NCBI GenBank assembly: GCA_019638235.1
Contig: JAHBUE010000002.1
Location: 434,001 to 498,000 of the forward strand
DNA: 64,000 bases
From: Cyclobacteriaceae bacterium
Lineage (GTDB): Bacteria > Bacteroidota > Bacteroidia > Cytophagales > Cyclobacteriaceae
Reading direction: 5' to 3'
Shown one piece after another: positions 8,384-16,500 of this stretch (the first letter of the stretch is position 1; the number at the start of each line of letters is the position of its first letter). The position numbers were made by a program, and so were the translations under genes. The notes below the pieces were generated by a model. The model saw nothing but the letters and a program-made list of their open reading frames with translations. It had not been told where the DNA came from and did not search any database.

Positions 8384-9349
8384 TCACGAAGCACTTACCT
8401 TGCTGCCATAGTGCAAAAATAACTCTTCCGCATGTTCAGCCATAATTTCTTTCAATTCATCAGGGCTTTCAATCTCCACCGCGCTGCCATACATCAACAG
8501 CCAATGCGCCAGGTGCCGGAGGCTATCCATCATAAATTCAACACGAAGTTTGTCGCCTAAATCGGTTTGCGATATGCTGCCGAAAATCGGGCGGCCGCGC
8601 AAGGCTGACTTATCAAACAACACTGACACCCGGATAAGTGCGTGGTTATTTTGGAATATAGTGTTATAATATTCCTGCAACGATATCAGGTTTCTGTTTT
8701 CAAATGCACGTCCTGAGTTCGTTAAGTTTTTTATCCTGTCCGACCGGAAATCGCGATAGTCGTTGCGCAGCCTGCACCAGCCTATCAAATGCCACGTCAT
8801 ACTGTAATAAAAAATACCAATTGGCTCAACCTCGCGTGTCGTTACCTCTTCCTTGTTGTTGCAATAGTCAATAATCAATACCTGTTTTTTAGCTAAAGCC
8901 CGTTGTATCCCGGTAAGAAAGTGATTGGGAAACGTTTCGTTGTCGCGGTGTTCGTAACGCGACCGTAAAAAGATTTCAATATGTGGTTCAAGATTTTGAA
9001 TATGGTCTTTTTCCGTTTCGTTCAATACGGCCTTCACTTTATTCAAGGCAGAATCAAACGCGCTGCGCACAGACTTATCGCCCATTTTTTCAACCAGCTT
9101 ACCGGCCAACAGCATCGAGCTGGCTTCATCTTGTGTAAACATAACCGGGGGAAGGTGATAACCATCTACAATAAAATATCCTTTGCCCGCTTCCGAGCCG
9201 ATAGGCACACCGGCTTCCATCAACGCCTGCACATCGCGGTACACGGTGCGCAAGCTGATTTCAAACCGGTCGGCAATTTCCTGCGCCCGCACCACTTTCT
9301 TGGTCTGGAGTTGAATGAGAATGGCGGTGAGGCGGTCAATGCGGTTCAT
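8384..9349 (-). CDS. YafY/DeoR-like HTH regulator with WYL domain
   Basis: 321 residues. An N-terminal winged helix (residues 1-60: RLTAILIQLQTKKVVRAQEIADRF, then ISLRTVYRDVQALMEAGVPI) is followed by a WYL domain near 145-225 (IDYCNNKEEVTTREVEPIGIFYYSMTWHLIGWC) and a WCX C-terminal extension. WYL regulators sense small or nucleic-acid ligands and act as transcription factors; the target here is unknown. It starts at an ATG 50 bases from a tRNA-Gly gene on the same strand. A short perfect stem TCCCCG-CA-CGGGGA lies just after its stop, near 8350, without a clear T-run. Confidence 0.9.
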   Translation of the reverse strand: MNRIDRLTAILIQLQTKKVVRAQEIADRFEISLRTVYRDVQALMEAGVPIGSEAGKGYFIVDGYHLPPVMFTQDEASSMLLAGKLVEKMGDKSVRSAFDSALNKVKAVLNETEKDHIQNLEPHIEIFLRSRYEHRDNETFPNHFLTGIQRALAKKQVLIIDYCNNKEEVTTREVEPIGIFYYSMTWHLIGWCRLRNDYRDFRSDRIKNLTNSGRAFENRNLISLQEYYNTIFQNNHALIRVSVLFDKSALRGRPIFGSISQTDLGDKLRVEFMMDSLRHLAHWLLMYGSAVEIESPDELKEIMAEHAEELFLHYGSKVSAS

Positions 9350-9398
9350 GATTTTTACTTCTGTGGACTTTCCGGTTTTGAATGTGTGGTTGAAAAGA

Positions 9399-9470
9399 GC
9401 GGGAAACGGGGTTCGAACCCGCGACCTTCGGCTTGGGAAGCCAACGCTCTACCAACTGAGCTACTCCCGC
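9399..9470 (-). tRNA. tRNA-Gly (anticodon CCC)
   Basis: A 72-base cloverleaf read on the minus strand. Acceptor arms GCGGGAG and TTCCCGC (one G-T pair), D arm GCTC/GAGC with loop AGTTGGTA, anticodon stem TTGGC/GCCGA with loop TTCCCAA, so positions 34-36 read CCC for codon GGG. The T arm has the TTCGAAC loop. No CCA is encoded at the 3' end; it must be added after transcription, which is common in Bacteroidota. Confidence 0.95.
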
Positions 9471-9552
9471 TTATGAAAGCGGAATTTATAGATTATTCCG
9501 GTTGTACACGAAGTTGGTACGAAGAAATTTTTATAAAGCCCAAAATTTACAG

Positions 9553-10143
9553 TCAGGCACTCTTTAATTCAGTAAGGCGGTTCCGGTAGTCCTGCAATTC
9601 GCGATACAGTTTTACTTCTTTCTCAACGGTATTTCGCTTATAGGTATCAAATTCATTGCTTACTTCATCGTAAAGCTGGCGTGATTCGCGTGCCCGCTGC
9701 CATGCAGTACGGAAGGCAAAAAACAAAATCGCCAATAAAGCTATCAAGCCTATCGTTACGGAAACCACAATCCAGATAAATGTTGATTTGGGAATATCCC
9801 ACCCCATAACCGCGATATGCGAACCGGCAAAAGCCATCTCTTCCACCGAAGAATCTTTTTCCTTAATCGTATTTTTCAATGACACTACTTCACCTTCTAC
9901 CGATGAAATTTTTTTCTGGGCGACCCCCAATGCTTCGTCCTTCTCGCGCAGGGTGTCCTGTACGGCCTTCCAGAAATTTTCAACCTGGTAGGCCCTCACC
10001 ATCCGGTAAGGTTCAATATATTCCGATTGCTCGCGGATGCTCTGATACTGTTGTTGAAGGTTTGGCTTGTTTTGCCCTGGCTCATTTGCCCATGCAGTGG
10101 CGGCAACAAAAAGAAAAAGGAAGGTAGCAGTTTGTCTGTTCAT
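9553..10143 (-). CDS. Conserved membrane protein with signal peptide and coiled coil, unknown function
   Basis: 196 residues. The N-terminal signal peptide MNRQTATFLFLFVAATAWA precedes a periplasmic part with a heptad-rich coiled coil (about residues 55-105, DTLREKDEALGVAQKKISSV). A membrane segment follows near 122-147 (TFIWIVVSVTIGLIALLAIL), then a second charged helical tail (ARESRQLYDEVSNEFDTYKR). The layout suggests an inner-membrane protein with coiled coils on both sides. Proteins of this shape are common next to unrelated genes in Cytophagales, and I assign no function. It is transcribed toward the tRNA-Gly gene. Confidence 0.7.
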   Translation of the reverse strand: MNRQTATFLFLFVAATAWANEPGQNKPNLQQQYQSIREQSEYIEPYRMVRAYQVENFWKAVQDTLREKDEALGVAQKKISSVEGEVVSLKNTIKEKDSSVEEMAFAGSHIAVMGWDIPKSTFIWIVVSVTIGLIALLAILFFAFRTAWQRARESRQLYDEVSNEFDTYKRNTVEKEVKLYRELQDYRNRLTELKSA

Positions 10144-10389
10144 AACAACCGGTTTTTATCAGGTGAACATTAAAAGTAAAACCCATATCTATATCATTAA
10201 AGAGCGGTTATATGAACCCCCGATTTTCCCGCTTAAACGGGCAATACTTACGGTAAGTTGTTGTCATTCTATTTGTTAGTCATTACTCTATAGATAGCCG
10301 GGTACATAGACCAGATTTGTTAGAAAAATAACAATCTTTACAACCGGTAAGTTTTATCGCTGCCGAAGGTATATTTCATATAATCTAAA
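10144..10389. other. Intergenic stretch between divergent genes
   Basis: It must hold promoters for the minus-strand membrane protein and the phosphodiesterase. TATATTTC at about 10368-10375 is near the TAnnTTTG consensus. There is no hairpin with a T-run and no ORF of note. Confidence 0.3.
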
Positions 10390-10893
10390 ATGAAAATCGG
10401 GCTTCTTTCAGATACACATAGTTTCCTCGATAAGGCTGTTTTTGAACATTTCAAAGACTGTGATGAGGTGTGGCACGCAGGCGATATTGGAGATGAAACG
10501 GTACTTAAAGAATTACAGGCGTTCAGGCCCGTGCGGGCGGTGTTCGGCAATATCGATGAGCGTGAACTTCAGCACAAACTACCCGAAGATTTATGGTTTA
10601 CGGTTGAAGGATTCAGTGTATGGATGACACACATCGGGGGCGCACCTCCAAACTACAATCCGCGTGTTAAGAAAATTTTATCCGAACGCATCCCCGACAT
10701 ATTCATTTGCGGGCACTCGCACATTTTACGAATCAAGAAAGACGCGAAGTATAACAACATGCTGTACCTCAACCCTGGTGCGGCCGGCAATCATGGGTTT
10801 CATCACATCAAAACGCTGGTTCGTTTTGAGTTGAAAGAAAAAGAAATCAGAAATATGGAAGTTATTGAAATAGGAAAACGGGGTGCGTTGTGA
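10390..10893 (+). CDS. YfcE/MJ0936-type metallophosphodiesterase
   Basis: 167 residues, the typical length for this small calcineurin-like family. The metal ligands are in the expected order: Asp8 and His10 (LLSDTH), Asp32 (HAGDIGD), Asn54 (VFGNID), a His in the MTHIGG segment, and CGHSH near residue 109. Members hydrolyse phosphodiesters such as cyclic nucleotides or nucleic-acid ends with Mn or similar metals; the physiological substrate is unknown. It stands alone, with a 246-base upstream gap, and converges on an ABC-permease remnant. Confidence 0.9.
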   Translation: MKIGLLSDTHSFLDKAVFEHFKDCDEVWHAGDIGDETVLKELQAFRPVRAVFGNIDERELQHKLPEDLWFTVEGFSVWMTHIGGAPPNYNPRVKKILSERIPDIFICGHSHILRIKKDAKYNNMLYLNPGAAGNHGFHHIKTLVRFELKEKEIRNMEVIEIGKRGAL

Positions 10894-10908
10894 GCTTACC
10901 GTTTCGCA

Positions 10909-11247
10909 CTACTCCGTCCGCAAACACTTTACGGGATTCACATTTGCAGCTTTTATCGCCTGCGATGCTACCGTTAACCATGCAATACACAACGCCAGGA
11001 GTCCTGCGGCAATAAAATACCATGCCTCCAGGTCAATATGAAATGCAAACCGTTCGAGCCATAAATCCAACAGCCAATAGCTGATCGGCAACCCTATTAA
11101 AATCGAGATAAGCACCATGCGGGTAAAGTCACCTGACAACAACAATACAATATTGGTTGATGATGAGCCTAACGCTTTGCGAATACCAATCTCCTTCTGC
11201 CTGCGTTCTGCCGTAAAGGCAGCCAGCCCGAACTGAAATTGTGAAAA
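10909..11247 (-). pseudogene. C-terminal remnant of a MacB/FtsX-type ABC transporter permease
   Basis: About 110 codons open from 11247 to the TAG at 10909-10911. The translation reads FGLAAFTAERRQKEIGIRKA, then a membrane segment (MVLISILIGLPISYWLLDLW), a second one (WYFIAAGLLALCIAWLTVAS) and QAIKAANVNPVKCLRTE. This is the exact last part of FtsX-like permeases of the 800-residue Bacteroidota type: the EIGIRK coupling motif and the NPVK.LR end. Everything upstream is missing; similarity ends near 11236 and an in-frame TAA follows at 11248-11250. It is therefore a 3' fragment left by deletion, without a plausible start. Confidence 0.85.
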
Positions 11248-11398
11248 TTACAACCCATGCTGGTCTGATTAACTGATTGTTGCAATAAATAAAAAACCGG
11301 ATTTTTTAGCATGGGGAAAAATAAAACCGGATATTCATAAAACCAGATTTAATTTTGTTATCGGTTTCAACGTACCCTAACCTGCTAACCCACTCGCT

Positions 11399-12625
11399 AT
11401 GAAAACCAATTCAAAATCCATTCTAATCAGCACATTGTTCATGTTGCTGGTAGCCTGTGCAAACCCGCTCACCACCACCCGCACACTTTCTGTGGAGGAA
11501 CAATGCCGTGTATTGCACGAGAAAAGAGTTAAAACACAGAAACCAAACGCCAGGCTCAAAAATTTTGCTTCGCGAAAGACAAAACCCGAAGCTGTTCCTG
11601 CCGTTCCGAATCAAGCAGCGTTTCAAATAGAGTCAATTCAACTTAGCCCGTTTCCGGTTGAGCGTTTATATGCTTCGGTTGCTGAGCCTGTATTGTATTC
11701 ATCCGTTCATCATTCAGAATTTATTACCCTGCCTGAAACGCCATCGCGCAAGGAGTTTGTTTCTTATAATGATGAGTCTTCTGAAATTTCCGGTGAGCTG
11801 ATGCGCTCATCACCACTAAAAGACACCACCGAATCAATCGCTACCGGGAACAGCTTTTTAGTAGATAACTCCGCTCCCATCATGATGGGAGCATCGGGGT
11901 TATTCAGTTTGTTGATGCTTAGTTTAGCGCAAAAAAGGTCGATAGGGTTTTCTCACTGGGCTGCCCGGCATCCCTGGGCGGCACGCGGACTGATTGCCGG
12001 AACGCACGTAGTTATCAGCCTAAGTGCGCTAACACTTGGTCATTACTTATACGATCATCAGATTTTTATCAGCGATACGGTCTCCTATACGGCCATGTCG
12101 GTTATCGCTGCTTCTTGTTTGTTATATCCCTCTAAAAATTCTGCTTTTTCGTTTACTCATTCTTACTTCGCACAAAAGGCAACTGACATCGCCTTGTTTA
12201 CTTCCGGTGCCATAATGATGCTGTATGCCGGTAATCATTATCAACTTACGCAACAGCCGGCAGCTAACTCTGAAGTTGTTTATTCGCTTACACCCACCAA
12301 CGATTCTGAAAAGTCGATTCACCTGGTTAAAAACAAAAAGGATCTAAAAAAAGAAAAGCAAGAACAGAAACAGGAGGGTAAAAAAGAACGTAGCACCGGG
12401 GCAAAGATAGCGTTAACCATATTGGCCTTAGGAGTATTTACGCTTGGTTTGTATGGCGTTGGTATATGGGCGTGTTCCCTTTCCTGCTCAGGATACGAAG
12501 CCCTTGCAGCCTTCGTCCTTTTTGGCGGCCTTGGGGGATTAATAACTCTTTTAGTTGTTGCCCTTCGAGGCATTTTCAGTAAAAAACGAAAATCAAAAAA
12601 AACGCTGGAAGCCACAGAGGCGTAA
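11399..12625 (+). CDS. Lipobox-containing protein with several membrane segments, unknown function
   Basis: 408 residues. The start has a signal sequence ending in LLVAC (Cys19 would be the lipidated residue). About 135 polar residues follow, then hydrophobic segments near 155-178, 195-220, 225-243 and 260-275. A Lys/Glu-rich stretch precedes two final segments (IALTILALGVFTLGLYGVGI and ALAAFVLFGGLGGLITLLVV) and a basic tail. A lipoprotein signal followed by six hydrophobic helices is odd; the first segment may instead be an ordinary signal anchor. TAATTTTG at 11350-11357 fits the Bacteroidota -7 element but no -33 box is evident. No family recognised. Confidence 0.65.
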   Translation: MKTNSKSILISTLFMLLVACANPLTTTRTLSVEEQCRVLHEKRVKTQKPNARLKNFASRKTKPEAVPAVPNQAAFQIESIQLSPFPVERLYASVAEPVLYSSVHHSEFITLPETPSRKEFVSYNDESSEISGELMRSSPLKDTTESIATGNSFLVDNSAPIMMGASGLFSLLMLSLAQKRSIGFSHWAARHPWAARGLIAGTHVVISLSALTLGHYLYDHQIFISDTVSYTAMSVIAASCLLYPSKNSAFSFTHSYFAQKATDIALFTSGAIMMLYAGNHYQLTQQPAANSEVVYSLTPTNDSEKSIHLVKNKKDLKKEKQEQKQEGKKERSTGAKIALTILALGVFTLGLYGVGIWACSLSCSGYEALAAFVLFGGLGGLITLLVVALRGIFSKKRKSKKTLEATEA

Positions 12626-12675
12626 TCGGCTAAAGTTGTTTTCCAATCCGGAATTTGGAATATCTTTACACGTAA

Positions 12676-12702
12676 TTTGCCACTCACTGCGTGAGTGGCG
12701 AA
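12676..12702. repeat. REP-like perfect palindrome
   Basis: GCCACTCAC at 12679-12687 and GTGAGTGGC at 12691-12699 form a 9-bp stem with the 3-base loop TGC, extended to 12 pairs with one T-G pair. Nineteen bases of it, TCACTGCGTGAGTGGCGAA, recur exactly at 55210-55228. It lies between two plus-strand genes, 27 bases before the second. Confidence 0.7.
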
Positions 12703-12729
12703 AGCTAAACCTGAACACAAAACCTGTAC

Positions 12730-13368
12730 ATGACGACACAAGAAAACGCTGTTGCCCACGAGCATATTACGTTGCCCAGTGTGAAGAAATTTTTAACAGA
12801 CTACGGCATCACACATCCCGATGATTTTTCAAAGCTCAATGCCCTATGCCATAACCCGTCCGATTCCTCCTACCTGCGGCACGTAGTAACATTTCATTTT
12901 CAACAGCCGGTAGAAACAGTATGGAATGCCTACAAAAATATTCCTCCGGCACGGGTTTGGGGCGGCTCCATGATTAATTTCGGATTGCAATACGCCCGTT
13001 ATGATAACTCCGTAACATATTCCGGAACCGGTGCATACGATGGACTGAAAGCCGGCCAGGTGCTTATCCTGAATTTATCATTACTGAATGGACTCATCAA
13101 TCTTTGTATTGGGCACGAAGTCATGGAAGTAAACGAACCCGGCAAATTTGTCCGCATCTGTTATCTTGAAAACTCCACATCGCAAGGCTCGCAATTTGTG
13201 CGGTTAAGCCCCGCAGAAAACGGGGGCACAAAAATTATCCACGAAACGTTTTACAAAAGCGGCTCGTGGTTCCGCGACCGGGTACTCTACCCCGGTTTAC
13301 ATACAAAAGCACTGAAAGAGTTTCATGGGAATGTGAGGAAGTATTTGGAGATAGAGAAGGTATATTAA
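12730..13368 (+). CDS. SRPBCC-like (START/Bet v 1 fold) protein, unknown function
   Basis: 212 residues without signal peptide or membrane segment. The pattern is a first helix, then VVTFHFQQPVETVWNAYKNI, the usual first strand and helix of SRPBCC ligand-binding proteins. It continues with a series of strands (NSVTYSGTGAYDGLKAGQVL, EVMEVNEPGKFVRICYLENS, GSQFVRLSPAENGGTKIIHE) and a long C-terminal helix (TKALKEFHGNVRKYLEIEKV). This is the fold order of polyketide-cyclase/SRPBCC proteins, so a hydrophobic cavity is likely. Ligand and role are unknown. The fold call rests on pattern reading only. Confidence 0.65.
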   Translation: MTTQENAVAHEHITLPSVKKFLTDYGITHPDDFSKLNALCHNPSDSSYLRHVVTFHFQQPVETVWNAYKNIPPARVWGGSMINFGLQYARYDNSVTYSGTGAYDGLKAGQVLILNLSLLNGLINLCIGHEVMEVNEPGKFVRICYLENSTSQGSQFVRLSPAENGGTKIIHETFYKSGSWFRDRVLYPGLHTKALKEFHGNVRKYLEIEKVY

Positions 13369-13369
13369 A

Positions 13370-13525
13370 AGTGTCATTAAGGGATTTCGTATTGCTGACT
13401 TCTATCTTAAAGAGTTTGATGTGTATGTTGAGCTCTTCGGTAAATGGAATAGTGGTTAGAAATATCGGCAAGAGTATCCAGAAGTTTTTAAGGGTATTCT
13501 AAGGATGCTAAATGCCATTCACTAA
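13370..13525 (+). pseudogene. Remnant of an endonuclease-like gene with in-frame stop
   Basis: The reading frame beginning at 13370 gives VIKGFRIADFYLKEFDVYVE and then LFGKWNSG, a TAG at 13457-13459, and KYRQEYPEVFKGILRM up to a TAA. The piece 'RIADFYL..FDVYVE.FGKW' looks like the core of small PD-(D/E)XK or Vsr-like nuclease domains (an Asp and a Glu about 10 residues apart in consecutive strands). There is no start of its own, the N-terminal part is gone and a stop interrupts it, so it is a decayed fragment. Family assignment is tentative. Confidence 0.45.
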
Positions 13526-13569
13526 AAAAATTGAGTATTTAGGAGTAAGATTTTTTAGCGTAAGACACA

Positions 13570-16500
13570 TCACCTCCTCAACAACACCCTTCCATATCCG
13601 CGTTTAAAAAACGTTTGCCCGGCAGGTGTGGAGATAAGAACAGGCAGATTATTTTTTATTACCTGCATCTGGTAAATGTACAGTCCGCTGGGTAAATCGT
13701 TGCCGGAGTTATCCTTTCCCTCCCACACAATCCGGTTGGTGCCCACATGCAAAGTAGTGTATTCAAACGAAAGCACTGACGCACCGGTAGGTGTGATAAT
13801 GTTCAGCTTCACATAGTCGGGTAGCTCACCGGTCAACATAAGATCAAACTGCACAATACCGTTAGAGGGGTTCGGATAGGGCGCCAATAACAATACATTG
13901 TTTTCATTCACCACTTTAAATTCAATACGATATGGCGTTGCACCACTACTGTTGTTGCGGGCATCGCGTGCCTCTACTTCCAGCACGTAATCGCCTTCGG
14001 GCAGGTTTTCGGGCGTAAACAATATGCGAAAATATTCTGTATCGGTTTGCGGAAACCACACTATGTCATCGCGGTCAAACGTAATGGCTGTTGCTGTTGC
14101 AGCGCCCGGCCAGGTTAATCGTATTTGCATACCTTCCGTGCTTGTCTTTTTGATAACGGAGTTTTCATCCCATAGTTTAACAGCAATTACCGGGTTAACC
14201 GAAACAAAATCTCCATTCGTAAGATGGCGCCCATCTACCGTAACATCCAGCACGGGGTTAAACACATCTGCCATTATGTTCAGGTGTTGATTCAGTTTCA
14301 ACACGTTGTTCTCATAATATTGTTCGGGTAATATGCGCGGATTAACAAACACATTCACATCGTTGAGTCCGGCTCTATTCAGTGTTTCGGTTTGCACATG
14401 GAAGTCGGTAGTTTGTGATGGCGCAGGCGCTTTTATTCTAAAATATGTACGTTCTAAGTTTCGATTGGTTTGATTAAACACCTCCAATTGTACAGTGAGC
14501 GAATCGGCAAACACCTGTTGCGAAATATTCTGGAAACTATAAGGCGCACGCCACACTTCTCCCTCTTGTAAGGTTTGCTGTGCCGTTGAGCCGTTAAAGA
14601 TCAGCACACCTTCGGCAACCGGAGTATAAAACACCAACCACTGGTTGAGTTGTGGCGGAGTAAGGTTGATGGCATCCTGTGTGTTGTAGCGTAAACGTAA
14701 ATACGGATAGTCTTCCGCATCGATGCCGGAAAGATCAACCGTTCCATTTACACCGGTGAGTAATTGCGTTTCCTCCCCTTCCAGGTTAACGCCAATTACA
14801 TCAAAACTGTAAACATCCGTTTGTGGTTGTTCAGAAATTTCAACGTGTGTAACAAGTTGTTGCCATTGTTGCGCGGGGCCAATTAACACCGAAGTCATAG
14901 TTCCCGAATCAAACCTGCCGGTTATTGTTCCGCTCACGGTAAGTTCCTGCACATTGGCCGGAATGGATGCCGGGCGAAAAATTTTAGACTGACCCGGTGC
15001 AGCGCCCTTACGGGTATAAATCACTACCGGCTCGCCCGGCTGCACGGAGTTAAGTTGTGCCTGTGAAATCCCCAACGCTTCAAATTGCTGTTTTACATTA
15101 ACCGACCACAAGGCTACACCGGGGTCGCCAATAGTAAACAACACCACCGAATCGCCTTCAGGTACATTAAGCATGTATTGATAAATATCATTACCCAAAC
15201 CGGTTTGCAGTTGTGCTGCCGTAAAACTGTTAATCACCTGCGGACGTCTGCCACACGCACGGCCATCAAACGGATTGAACAGTACAGCCGTGTATGGAAT
15301 GATGGATTGCTTATCAAAAGCAACTAAGTTGATGGTGTTATTGCGGCATTTAATACCAACACCTGCCGGGTTATATTCGGCATTGTCAATCTTTATCGAT
15401 ACATCGGTATGCGGTGCAGGATGATTGCTGCCAAACGTGTGTATATCTAATGTTAAAGCTGATTCCACATAATTCAATAATCTCACAGACGCATCTTTAA
15501 CCAATCCGACACTTTCATTTTTTAAGTATTGCGGAAAATGAAGCTGCGCCCAACCTTCCGGTGAATTGTGAATATAATTGAACGATGATGTTACCCATTC
15601 GGCTATCTCACCTTCCTGCGGATCGGTAAACCGTGTGCGCCAGTAATACGCCAATGAATCTTGCGCAAGCAGTTCAAGTTGGTGCGAGGCGATTACACCA
15701 TTTACGGTAAAACTTTTTAAGTACGGGCTATCAAATGTATTGACCGTATCAATCTGCACATCAAAATTACGCGCAATGCCCAGTATATCGGTACTGGAGA
15801 ATGTTAACGTTACCTGTGGTTGATTGATGATGGCGTAATCATACGGAAAAAGATTTCTCGTAATGTTAAGCGGAACAAACAGGTTATAGGAAGCGGTGTT
15901 GTTGTCGTTATTCAATTCCTGTATCATATCAAACGGATCAACTTCTACCTGGAATATATTATTACCGAAACCTTTGTTTGGCTCCTGCCGGATAATAAAG
16001 GCAAGCGTATCGCGATACAACACGGGCGGATAAAGCGTGTCGTACACTTCCGTTGAATTATCGTTAAATATCCGCGTAACGCGAACATGAAGAGAGTCCT
16101 CGCGCGCACGGCCAAAGTTTTGCGTGATCATGTTTAACGTGAACGATTCGCTAAGTGCCGTAATTGGTTCGCTATCATTTGACGTTGCAAAAATATTAGC
16201 ATTATTCACTTCATAGTCGGGCTTGGCAGCACCGAAAACATTTACAGCCGGGTCGCCCAGCAGCAACATCTGACTAATCTGTGTAAGGTTGACTTCGGTT
16301 GCAGGCTGCGTTAGCATATACCGTCTGGCTACTTCACGCTGAATATCGCCAACACCCTTTCTGATAAACACCGAATCGCCAAAGGCAACATTGTAAAACT
16401 GGCGTGAATAAAAGCGCAACGTATTGGAATACCCGTATGACGTGTGTGCCATAAAACCGGTAGCGCCCTTGCTGGCGGCCAACACCCAATCTTCGCCAAA

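Noticed and set aside
8981..9589. A 202-codon plus-strand frame across the WYL regulator and tRNA-Gly
   Set aside because: It reads antisense through a WYL regulator and a tRNA (the KRGSNPRPSAWEANALPTEL stretch is the usual translation of an antisense tRNA) and has no protein character of its own.
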